DNA from: Aspergillus flavus
Lineage: Eukaryota > Ascomycota > Eurotiomycetes > Eurotiales > Aspergillaceae
Assembly: GCF_009017415.1 (NCBI RefSeq)
Contig: NC_092409.1
Span: forward strand, 4,898,001 to 4,962,000
Length of the DNA stretch: 64,000 nucleotides
Direction: 5' to 3'
Below the pieces are notes generated by a model. The model ran no database searches and was not told where the DNA came from. It was given only the letters and a program-made list of their open reading frames with translations. The translations under genes were made by a program, and so were the position numbers. Position 1 is the first letter of the stretch. Every line of letters starts with the position of its first letter. Positions 9,471-18,861 of this stretch are shown one piece after another.

Positions 9471-10625
9471 ATGTCAGCGACCATCCACTCATCGATCGTT
9501 AATATTGACAAGCTAATACCTAGACCCGAGGACATGGACCGCGAAGGTAGCACTTCGTGTCACCCCCATACGCCCATTGGTACGTTATATTGCTGACACA
9601 CAGACTAAGACAAGGACGTGGAACAATTAACTCCCTGGATATTCCGACAAACTGATATCGCAAAAGGAGACTGTACGCATGATTGGCCGAAACAAGATGA
9701 TGCTTTTCGCAGACTGTTCCACCTTCTTAATTCCTACCACGTCCACATGGAACACCCAAGAATGGCCGATGGATGTGATTCCAGAAACACAGGCATTGCG
9801 GGTGCCCTAAAGGCAAGCGAGGCAATTACCCTACCTAGGAAAAACTGGAAAGTATCTGAGAGAGAACATCACCGAACCTTCATCATGTCACAGGCTGTGA
9901 TGTTAGATGCGCTGATGGTGGATGTTTATCACAATCTTGAAGGCATCAAAGATCATGGTCTTGATGTTAAGTGGGTTTTCTTTTCGTCTTCCCGGTTGGT
10001 AGTGCCTATGCTAACTACGTTACTTGAAGCTTTACTGCTTTGAGATACAAGACGCTATATGTGATCGGCCGTAGACAATATGCTACAAAACCGGAGGGCG
10101 CGGTCACCGTTGGGCCCAGAACTGAGCACTTGCCGATTATATCGTATACCGGGGTATGTACTATCCGCATACTCATGGCATGGCTTCTTCCGCCCTTTAT
10201 TCGGTGACCATCCGTCTAATATTCTCTAGTGGTATGAGAGACAAACGTGGAACGAGTTCCTAGGAGAGACCCTCAGCGTAATGCTGGGGCAGCTTGCCCA
10301 GAATATGACCGTTCGCACAGGCAAAGCAGGTGTTCAAGACCAAGAGGTCTTCGTGGTTGGGTTTCATGGGCCTCAATTTCATATCGCTCGAACATTATTC
10401 GCCGCTGATTTAGTTGCCAGAGTACATCCAAGAGGGTGTTCAAACAACGAAGTTATTGAACTGCAATTCACTCGGGGCTATGATCTCTCTCTGAAGAAAG
10501 ATTGGCTCGAAGCCACACGTGCTTTGGCGAGGCTGTTTCGATATCTGCTATGTGGGCGTGCAAAGGTTGCTGCGGTACAGGGCTACTTGAACAGGCCAGC
10601 TAAGACAGCAGAGAAAAGTATGTAG
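9471..10625 (+). CDS. Unrecognised 310-aa fungal protein
   Basis: Best model: exons 9471-9579, 9667-9970, 10030-10153 and 10230-10625, phases consistent, 310 aa. The last two introns are good (59 and 76 nt, with a GCTAAC branch site in the 59-nt one). The first is less certain, since its acceptor is AAAAG; an acceptor at 9609 would leave an improbable 30-nt intron. Readable parts are FTALRYKTLYVIGRRQYATK in exon 3 and QEVFVVGFHGPQFHIARTLF in exon 4. There is no signal peptide or obvious membrane segment. I recognise no family. The many charged residues and the splice pattern argue for a real soluble protein. Confidence 0.6.
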
Positions 10626-11268
10626 GCTGATGATATTGCCTTTGAACTATGTTCGAAAGGGTATTGACTGGTGCCACACTTGCCATTGACCCCAAAGACT
10701 AATTTGTACTATGTATCTACATAAAGGAGTTTCTTTACAGTTTTCTTCTGGACTGTAGTAGAACACACGCAATCTCCTTGATATGTCTCGGGAATGGAGT
10801 ATATTTAGTTACTTGCCTACTCTCCGGCTAATCACAATATCGTGCTACTCACATAGTTTCTAGTGTCACTTTTCAAGCTGTATATCTCTGGATAATAACA
10901 ACAAAAACATTTGAAAAAGGAGACAAGGCACACACACACGCATATATACTAACCAATATAACTATAAACTTTTCAATTCTGGTTCGTATATAAACGGGAA
11001 CGTTACATTAAATCTCGTATTACGCTAACAGGGTACAGCCGACAACAGGGTCCACTCCGCAACAACATCTTCCAATGCCAATGTGTGTGGCAGTACATAC
11101 ATTAGTACATCTACTTAATCACTTTCTCTTCTGAGTCACACTGTTTCACTAGAGCACTGCCACCGTCTACTGTTGCATATCTACCCGTCAAAGGCCAAAA
11201 GATCTCCGAATAACCAAATTTCCCTCCACGGAATATAATTATCCCCCAAAGAAACAACCCCAACCACA
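10626..11268. other. Intergenic region before the Nudix gene
   Basis: Contains a short CA/TA-rich stretch near 10930-10950 and the presumed Nudix promoter. No gene supported. Confidence 0.5.
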
Positions 11269-11928
11269 ATGCCCCAAACCATAACAACCCCAGATCCAAG
11301 AGTAGGCATCGGTGCCTTCATTCTCAACAAGAAGGGCGAAGTCCTCCTAGGCAAGAGAAAGGGCAGCCATGGTGCAGGTAAGTCTTTCTCTATACTTCCC
11401 GAAACATTATTGAGATATTCCCCCGAGTAGGTACACAAAACTAACATGGTAACTTAGGTACCTGGGCTCTAGCAGGAGGTCATCTTGAATTCGGCGAGAC
11501 TTTTGAGAACTGTGCCGAACGGGAGGTCTTGGAAGAGACGGGGCTCACTATCCGCAACGTTCAATTTCTCACGGCTACCAATAATGTCATGCTAGATGAG
11601 AATAAGCATTACGTGACTGTCTTTGTGAGTGGGGATATTTGTGGTGATGCTGTGGAGCCGAAGGTGAGTCTGTGCTTCTCTCCCTCTTTTTTTTTTTTTT
11701 TGTCCTTGGGGTAGATAGGTTGGTATATGGTGATAGGTGGACTGATTTTGGGAACAGCTGATGGAGCCGGAGAAATGCGAGGCGTGGGAGTGGGTGGCTT
11801 GGGAGGAAATTGTCGCGTTGGCTAAAGACGCCATGGCTGGGAAGGAGAGCGGCGAGAGGAAAAAGCTGTTTTCGCCGTTGGTAAATTTGGTAGAACAGCG
11901 GCCTGGATTTCGTCCAGTTGTGAACTAA
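11269..11928 (+). CDS. Nudix hydrolase, MTH1/NUDT15-like
   Basis: Exons 11269-11377, 11458-11663 and 11758-11928 encode 161 aa. A perfect Nudix box (GX5EX7REUXEEXGU) spans Gly44 to Leu66, with Glu59, Glu62 and Glu63 as the metal ligands. Residues 10-30 (DPRVGIGAFILNKKGEVLLG) and 85-100 match the beta-strands around the box in small NTP pyrophosphohydrolases. Such enzymes cleave (oxidised) nucleoside triphosphates to monophosphate and pyrophosphate in the cytosol. The exact substrate cannot be told. The second intron contains a run of 15 T at 11687-11701 as its pyrimidine tract. The gene converges with nar1. Confidence 0.88.
11687..11701 (+). repeat. Homopolymer T15 in a Nudix intron
   Basis: Fifteen T in a row inside intron 2 of the Nudix gene; likely length-variable. 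Confidence 0.8.
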
Positions 11929-12350
11929 CTGGTGCTTTTATTCGGGTGATTCCAGTCCTCCTAATGGATGTTATGAAGTCCTTTAGAGTATATGTTGATA
12001 TTGATAAATGATGACTATGAGATCCATGTTCCAAGAAGTCCGAGGGTTCCGCATATATTTATTGACTGAATTTCTTTTCACAAACGGTTGGCTATTTCAT
12101 GGCAATGGTTTATTTCGGAGTTTCGGCATGCTATTTACAATCCCTTCGATATGAATGCTGGAATAGAACAAGAACTTGGTATCTCTCTAACCTTGTAAAT
12201 GCAACCAACAATGTAGGACCCGCAGACTTTTGGCCCACCCAAAAAGAATATATAAAAATGAAATCCATCATAGATCCGCAAGCATCACAGGGTATACAGG
12301 TCATTAACATCACTGAGCGGGAAAATGAGCGAGTACAAGAAGAAAGGCAA
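11929..12350. other. Convergent intergenic region, Nudix and nar1
   Basis: About 420 bp holding both 3' ends. An open stretch continuing into the opposite strand of nar1 is judged a shadow. Confidence 0.55.
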
Positions 12351-14246
12351 CTACCAACCACCACCGATCTTCCCGGCCAGCTCAACGACGCGGGTAGTAT
12401 CAATAGGGGCGTCTTTGGGTTTGCCAACATCGCTCTCAACCTCACGATAAGTCGTGTAGACAAGTTTCGAAAGAGGGATATTCATCAGGTTAGACCAATA
12501 CTCGAAAGCTTCATGGACCCTAGCCTCCCTCTCAGGGATGGTGAGGGGCTGTGCCTGACCGTCCATTTCGCCTTCGGCATCAGACTCTGCCGAGAAATAT
12601 GCTTCATCGACACGAGCGAGCCAGGCCCGCTGCTCGTGCGGAGTTGGCTTTGATGGATTCTCTACCGCCGTTACGGACTGTGTGCTAGTACTGGCTTCCC
12701 TGGCATCTTCGATACGTATCTGCCCTCCCCCATTAGTACAGCCACCGGGACATGCCATAACTTCCACATAAGCATAATCCGTCCCAGACCCGGCAGAGGC
12801 GCTGTTTCTTGAGATTGGTTGTCGCCGATTACCGCCCGCTGAAGCTGCAGGCACTCTAGCCCCTGGAAGTCGTGACACCCGTGCAGGCTTGAGCTTCCGG
12901 ACAAGATTCTGGATGTTCCTGAAACCATAATAACGAGCGGCTTTCATGAGCGGTTCGCCTCCAGGGGACATAAGTGAATATTCCACAACATCAGCATTTC
13001 TCCCCCTTTGGGTCACAATCTCACTTCCGGGATTTTTAGCTTGGAAGGTCTTAAGGACGTGATGAAGGTAACCGCCAGATGTACCGGCCTCCATAGACTG
13101 TTCCGACCCATTTTGCTTACGGAACAGGAACGCGTTAAGTGTTTCGTCTGGGAAATGTGGGGTGTATGATGGCGCAAGAGATTTCAGCGGTAATGTAGGG
13201 AGAGAAATCCCACGGGACGAAGCCAATGTAAGTAGCTCTCGAGTGGTAATGACACAATCGACATCACGGACAGGCTTGTTGGACTCCGTTAAAGGCACCC
13301 CACCGTCAAGCGGGGACCACGACACATCAGTAAGTTCTTCTCGACTGGCCTCAAGCTTTTTATCGAAGCAAGGCATGATCGCGAGATGCCATACACGGGA
13401 AGGCGGCACACCCAGAGCTTTGCTCAGCACCGTCTTCAGAAAAGTGCCCGTCAATGCTTGAGGGGACTTCAGTCGAGAAAGGTGGGGGAGTACGAAAGGG
13501 TGTGTTTTCTCAGCATAGCAAATCCATCCCGGACAGGCTGATGACAGAACTGGCCGCTTAGGGAGAGTATCTTTTGAAATAGCTCTTGCAGATGGTTCCT
13601 TCAATGTCTCGCTGACTTCGTCTGCTGTAAGAACGAGTATTGCGTCACGCATAACGTTGGTATCAACGACCCAACTGAAGCCGCTACCATGTTTTCCTCC
13701 AGCACGTAAGCCATGGGGACCACTTAAAAATTGATCGATCATGTATGTCGCTTCCTTTTCTGAGATGCCATAGGTAGCAGCCAAGCTTGCTCTCACTTGA
13801 GGGCTAACACTTGCCACGAAAATCCTGCTTTCTCCGTCAAGCGCATCACTACTGCCAGTGTAAGGTCCGTTGTGGTTCTGCGTCAATGGTAATTCGGGAT
13901 ATGCGTCAAGGGTATTGAGGACCTCTGCATGCGATTGCAACGAGATCAGCACCGCTTCAGCAGAGGTAACGCAGCCGGAACAGGCAAGACAGTCGGTCAA
14001 CGATATCTGTGCTGGGGGAAGGTTTTCAGGCTGAACTTTATCTTCCGTGGTCACTTCGTATGGGTTCTATAAGCAAAAGAAGTTAGTGCCCATCAGGTTT
14101 GAATGTGAGGGGAGAGGTATTGAGAATATTGAACATACCTGGGAATTTGATGACTCATTCTTCGGAAGCGTCTCTACCGGTTTGATGCAGGCAACACCTG
14201 GAGAGATAAAATCGTTCAAGTCGTCTGCCGATAAAATGGCACTCAT
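12351..14246 (-). CDS. nar1: Cytosolic Fe-S cluster assembly factor Nar1 (iron-only hydrogenase-like)
   Basis: Two exons, 14246-14139 and 14066-12351, encode 607 aa. Nar1 works in the cytosolic iron-sulfur assembly (CIA) pathway, between the Cfd1-Nbp35 scaffold and the targeting complex. The N-terminal cluster ligands are visible at Cys20 ([11 protein letters not shown]) and Cys62, Cys65 and Cys68 (DCLACSGC). The second, hydrogenase-like cluster is supported by [21 protein letters not shown] and [22 protein letters not shown] is also typical of the family. Compared with yeast Nar1 the protein has an inserted low-complexity segment (about residues 420-450) and a longer acidic tail, as in other Aspergilli. 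The short first exon was chosen because it supplies the otherwise missing first cysteine. Confidence 0.95.
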
Positions 14247-14814
14247 TGTGGCGGATGCCGCAGAAGCCCCGCCAGAGGATTATCAAGGGAAGAGATAACG
14301 CCACTCGGAGGAGCGCTGCGATGGAGTTTCTTAATTGCTCTTCTAAGACTCAGATCTAATATTTCTAGACTGAAGTCAAAAGGAGCGGATCGGTACGAGT
14401 CGTAACCTGAGTCAAAGAGAGAAGGGGAAGAAAAATAGTTATATAGATTGGAGAAGATGGAAAGGCGAATAAATCGTTAGTAATGAATTAACAGTGAGAT
14501 AGCAGTGCTTTGTCATCCTCCGTGGCGAATCCCAGGCCACGGATTAGAAGAGCACCCCGCGATCGGCGCTGATAAGCTCACCGCCTACCCGCTTCCGCCT
14601 GATTGCCCTCGTATTTTGCCGCTCGTTCGTGTTGACAGTGACTCAGGTACAAAAGTGTATCGAGGCTGTGACGTATAAGAAGAGGATCGTCTCCTCTCTA
14701 AAGGTGCCACAAGAAAGATTTCTTTGAAAGACTATCTATTTGAGATTGGCCGAAGTAGATTGATTTATTTTGTCTTGTCTACGTACTACATCTACTATCA
14801 ACTCCACTATCAAT
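14247..14814. promoter_or_regulatory. Divergent promoter of nar1 and the PARG-like gene
   Basis: 568 bp between the two divergent start codons. No coding sequence; specific sites not resolved. Confidence 0.5.
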
Positions 14815-15675
14815 ATGTCCAGCTCCGAGCCTTCGAAGAACCTCACCGGCTCGAATAGGAGAGCTGTCTTGAGTTTAACTGCAAAGGAAACCAAGGCACT
14901 CCTCCCTCAGATCTTGGCTGTGGATCCCCACGCTCCTCCTACTGGGATTCGTTGCTCGCGGGATACGATGCCGGTGCTGGACTCTAAGTATAGTCCAAAT
15001 CTCAACACCCAAGTGGAAGTTGTGAATGGCGACGCTTTCAATATAGCTATCAGCCTCACCAGCCCCACGGACACCAAAAGCGTCTGCGTACTGAATCTGG
15101 CTAGCGATAAGAGTGCAGGTGGTGGTTGGCTTCGGGGAGCCTTGGCCCAGGAGGAAGAACTTTGTTATCGCAGTAGTCTTAGTTTCACGCTTAAGCTACG
15201 ATACTACCCTTTACGGAATCACGATGCTATTTACTCCCCAACGGTTATAGTGTTTCGTGAGAATTTCACAGACGGACACAGATTAATGGACCTACAAAGG
15301 CCCGAGTCTCTACCCATTGTCAGTGTGGTCAGTATGGCCGCACTGAGGAGGCCGGACGTAGACCGGAGCACACAGCCCCCACGGTACAAACACATCGCGG
15401 ATCGCGCATTGACGAAGGACAAAATGCGTGTGATTCTCCGTGTTGCAGCCTACAACAAACATCGGAAACTTGTTCTAGGTGCCTTTGGCTGTGGTGCTTT
15501 CGATAACCCAAAGGAAGAGGTCGCGAATTGTTGAGCAGAGGTTTTGCAGGAACCGGAGTTTCAAGGATGGTGGGAGAACATAGTGTTTGCGGTTCTGGAA
15601 AACACAGGCGATCTCGCCAAAAGCAAGGGAAATTTCAACGTTTTCCACAACAGGTTGCATGGGCTGAGAGTGTAA
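14815..15675 (+). pseudogene. PARG-like (TIGR02452 type) gene interrupted by an in-frame TGA
   Basis: From the ATG at 14815 the frame is open to a TGA at 15532-15534 (239 aa) and then continues without another stop to TAA at 15673-15675 (286 codons with the TGA). The N-terminal part has VVNGDAFNIA, LNLASDKSAGGGWLRG and AQEEELCYRSSL, the signature of microbial PARG-type macrodomain proteins; the GGG loop and the Glu pair bind and cleave ADP-ribose polymers. VLGAFGCGAFDNPKEEVA, near the end, is the second conserved block. The part after the TGA (AEVLQEPEFQGWWENIVFAV) clearly continues the fold's last helices. TGA replaces what is most simply a TGG Trp codon. It is either a recent pseudogene, a truncated protein that keeps its catalytic loops, a readthrough product or an assembly error. 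Confidence 0.8.
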
Positions 15676-15814
15676 CCGAATTAATGACAGATAATGCAGT
15701 GCTCCACTAAGGCATGTCTCATGAAGCGGTAGGTCAATGCTTTGTGAGGAGTTCAGATGTAAAGTACATGATTCAATCATGAGGAATTGTAAGAGCAAAA
15801 CAGTATCTCAGAGC

Positions 15815-16979
15815 TCATTTCTTGAGCCGAGCAGAACGCCTTCTCCCAGCCGATGTACCGTCTACTTCGGGTTTCTTCTCGTCGTCGGCTTTCTTGGTCG
15901 GTTGGGCTCCTTTTTTTGATCCTGCTTTCTTCGCCTTTGGCTCTTCCTCGCTTGCCTCCGCATCACTTTCAACTTTAGGCACTATTCCTCGCTTCCGTTT
16001 ATTCTGCGTACCGTCATCCTCAGTCTTGATGTCCTTCGATACAGGACCGGTCTTTTTCTGCACACTTGGGACCACAGCACTTGTCCTACCACCGACAGTA
16101 AGGAAGGTAATCTTATCACCATTCGGTAGAGTGGGAGAGGCATTCTTCTTCCCTTTCGACCATCGGTATTTGAACAGCCAATCCTCAGGAAACTTTTCGG
16201 AATCTGCTAGCAAATCCACTGAGATTGAGCAGACGTAATGAAGGGCTGAGTGAAGTTCTTTGACTTGATCGTCAGTCAAGGTGTTGCTGTATTGCTCTGG
16301 GTGAATTCTTGCATGGTAGAGAATCTCATCTCTATGTGACAGTCAGTTCCCATCCCAAAATCAATCAGCGTTAGTTGGTTACAAACCCCATCCAATTCCC
16401 AATCCCGCTTATGTTCGCTTGGTCCAAAAGTAAAGCCTTGACGGGGACCTTTTTGCTCCTTAGCTTGCTCGCCAGCCAGTCTTCTGTCACCGTGTCCTTA
16501 TCCGCTACAGGGTCTGGGCCGTTCTCTTTGAGGGGGCTGAACTTCCGAATCTGCTCCGCAGGACAGTCCACCAGTCTTATCCTGCCTAGTCTGCGGAAGT
16601 CAACAAATGCAGCCTCTGTCTTTGGGTCCTCATCCGTTTCCAGCAAGAACTTCCAGTACTTTGGGGGCCATTCTTTGTCTTGTGGCTTGTCAGTCCGGTA
16701 GTAGTATGTATCAGCATTTCGAATTTTCAGCCAGCCTGCCATGCCAAAATGCATTACGACATGCGGCGGCGACGCCATGGCTATCCAGAAGTATTTGCCT
16801 TGCTGCCCTGCACCAACGATCTTCTTTCCTTCCATTGCTTTCTGAAATTCCGAGGCACTCGTCCCCGCTTTACCATAGACAATGTCATCATTTTGCGTAG
16901 ATACCTTGGCGAGGGTCTTGCCGACAAGATGCTGGCGTATGAAATGGACGATACGTGAGACTTCGGCTAGCTCAGGCAT
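15815..16979 (-). CDS. Formamidopyrimidine-DNA glycosylase (Fpg/MutM family, zincless type)
   Basis: Two exons, 16979-16387 and 16331-15815, encode 369 aa. The start at 16979 gives MPELAEV, in which Pro2 is the Schiff-base nucleophile and Glu3 the catalytic acid; an ATG further upstream would bury Pro2 and is rejected. Lys58/59 (GKKIVGAGQQGKYF) and HFGMAGWL are family landmarks. The helix-two-turn-helix lies across the intron (LLLDQANISGIGNWMGDEIL, then RIHPEQ). The C-terminal zinc finger of bacterial enzymes is absent, as in plant and fungal members. It is replaced by a lysine-rich low-complexity tail (from about residue 290) that probably binds DNA or carries nuclear targeting. The role is base excision repair of oxidised purines in the nucleus. 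Confidence 0.93.
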
Positions 16980-17524
16980 GATGTTGATAAAGGTAGATTG
17001 CACGCTTGAATGTCCACTCTTAACAAATGTTTATATAGATGGATATCTATCTGGATGGAATGCTAATAAATATCGCTTTCTGATACAATTTAAGATACAA
17101 TGCAAATGTTGAAAGGACGTTGAAGTTCTCTTACAATGCATGAAACGCGTCACGGGTCACGAAGTCCCGTGATCGAGAGCTATCGATAAGAATCTAGCCG
17201 TTTTAGGCAAATACCTTATGATTCCATCCGTTCCATCCAACACCTTCTCTGGGACTCTCACCTGCAGATACTCCTCGACTTAGAGCTAACCGTTATTTAT
17301 CTCTGCCAGACCCCTTATTTTTCGGTCGCATTGCATCGCAGTACCTGGCTAAAAAAAATTTGAGACCATCGCAGGGCTTTGGATACCATTCGATTACTCA
17401 TCGTGCATCCCCCGCCACTTATCTACTGCTTTGGTGCATCCCTTCAACGTGGTACAATCTGGAGTGGTTCTGGACTGAGAAGGGCAAATCGGGACGGGAG
17501 TCTACAAAAGCCGAGAATCCAAAA
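16980..17524. promoter_or_regulatory. Divergent promoter, Fpg glycosylase and MIX23-like gene
   Basis: About 545 bp between divergent starts; AT-rich near 17020-17110. No gene recognised. Confidence 0.45.
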
Positions 17525-18185
17525 ATGTCTCGGGCAACGTCAACATCGGCTCCCGAACTGAGCCCCCAATTTTGCTTCAATGAGAAATTGCTCCGAGGTA
17601 TGCCTTAGTGCTAACCACCGTTTAATTATGACAATGGATTCTCAAGCTCATCGACAATTTCCCCGCTTTATAGATTTCCTACGTCTATCCAGATCGACAA
17701 TAGATGATTCAATTACCCAGAACCTCAATGCTCTGTTCACTCCGTCGCGGGAGGGCTTCGATCCCTCGTCGACTGCGGTACGTCAAACAGATTCAAAAGC
17801 TGGGCGTACAATAGACCCTGCCGCTTGTCAGAGTTTCAAAGACAACGTTCTATTCCCCTCATGGCAGACACGGTCAGACGTGCTCAATTACTGCGCCGGC
17901 GTCGCTACAAGTCCCGACCCGGACGACCCGGATCTTGTCCTTCGACAGACCGAATCTGCCAGGGACCGAGAGCGAGTCGTCGATGAACGTCTAGACCCGT
18001 ACTCTGCGCGGTTTTTCCCTCGCGAGGCACGAACCGAGTCACTAGCGAATCTTGTCCGGAGCCAGCGCAGCGTTGAGGAGATCATTCGCGCACGAACATG
18101 GGGTCTCGTGACCGAGAGATGCAATGGTTCATCAACAGGCTGGGAAGAAGCGCTCAATAGCTGGCGGGAAAGGAAACAACAATGA
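17525..18185 (+). CDS. MIX23 / Cid2-family protein (CCDC58 homologue)
   Basis: Exons 17525-17597 and 17674-18185 encode 194 aa. The splice joins CFNEKLLR to DFLRLSRSTIDDSITQNLN, which aligns with the N-terminus of human CCDC58/MIX23 (...LLKVMRTIDDRIVHELN, from memory). A Cys pair enclosing a helix follows (CQSFKDNVLF to VLNYC), and the end ARTWGLVTERC matches the family's RSWKVFNERC. MIX23 proteins are small mitochondrial intermembrane-space proteins oxidised by the Mia40 system; the S. pombe relative Cid2 was found through caffeine response. An intronless start inside the frame near 17580 is possible, but it would lose the conserved N-terminal Cys and helix. Confidence 0.75.
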
Positions 18186-18861
18186 CCGCAGACAGGAAGG
18201 GCTGATGCCAATAGCTCCTTCAATCTTGTGAAGAACTATCTGGGAATATTACGAAAGGCCGATATGTTCTTGGCCTTGCTTATACTGTCATTCAGTCATG
18301 ATCCAAGATAATGTATATACTCAACGTGTACACTAGTTGCATTTATAAAGCGTTCCATGATGATGAAATAATGAATCCTAGAGTGCGAAGCCGGTGTCGG
18401 TATAAGAAGTAGTATATAGAATCCAGGACAATATTCGTCTCACATACTATTGGCGAAATATGAGCCAGTATAATACATAAGTTGCTCGAACTGGTTGTTG
18501 GGCATAGATCCGAATTTAGGGCTGTCGGGGTTCGATTTTATGCACGCAAGCGTTCATCTCGGATAAATTATTATTTCGTCCATTTGCCGTTCTGTCCTCG
18601 AGAACCTGCGATCGGGAAGAAACATTGAGCTTGAATCGCAGTGGGCATAACCCCTCTGGGCTGCAACAAGGACCAATTCAGAATTAGTCTATTTGTTACT
18701 ATTTCTCTGGGAGTTGCGTTGGTCATAGCTTATCATTGCCTAATCGCTCGGTCCCGAAGGAACGATTAAATCACCCCCCGCGCACATCAGCTTCAATCCG
18801 TCGACACACAAGTCAACCTACTTGCAGTCCCTCACCTCCTCCGCCTCACACACCACCCATC
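18186..18861. other. Intergenic region upstream of nat1
   Basis: Contains the presumed nat1 promoter and a C/A-rich leader just before the ATG (18775-18860). No gene supported. Confidence 0.55.

Noticed and set aside
12099..12653. Plus-strand frame of 184 codons over the 3' part of nar1
   Set aside because: More than half is antisense to a firmly identified gene, and it shows no domain; a shadow frame.
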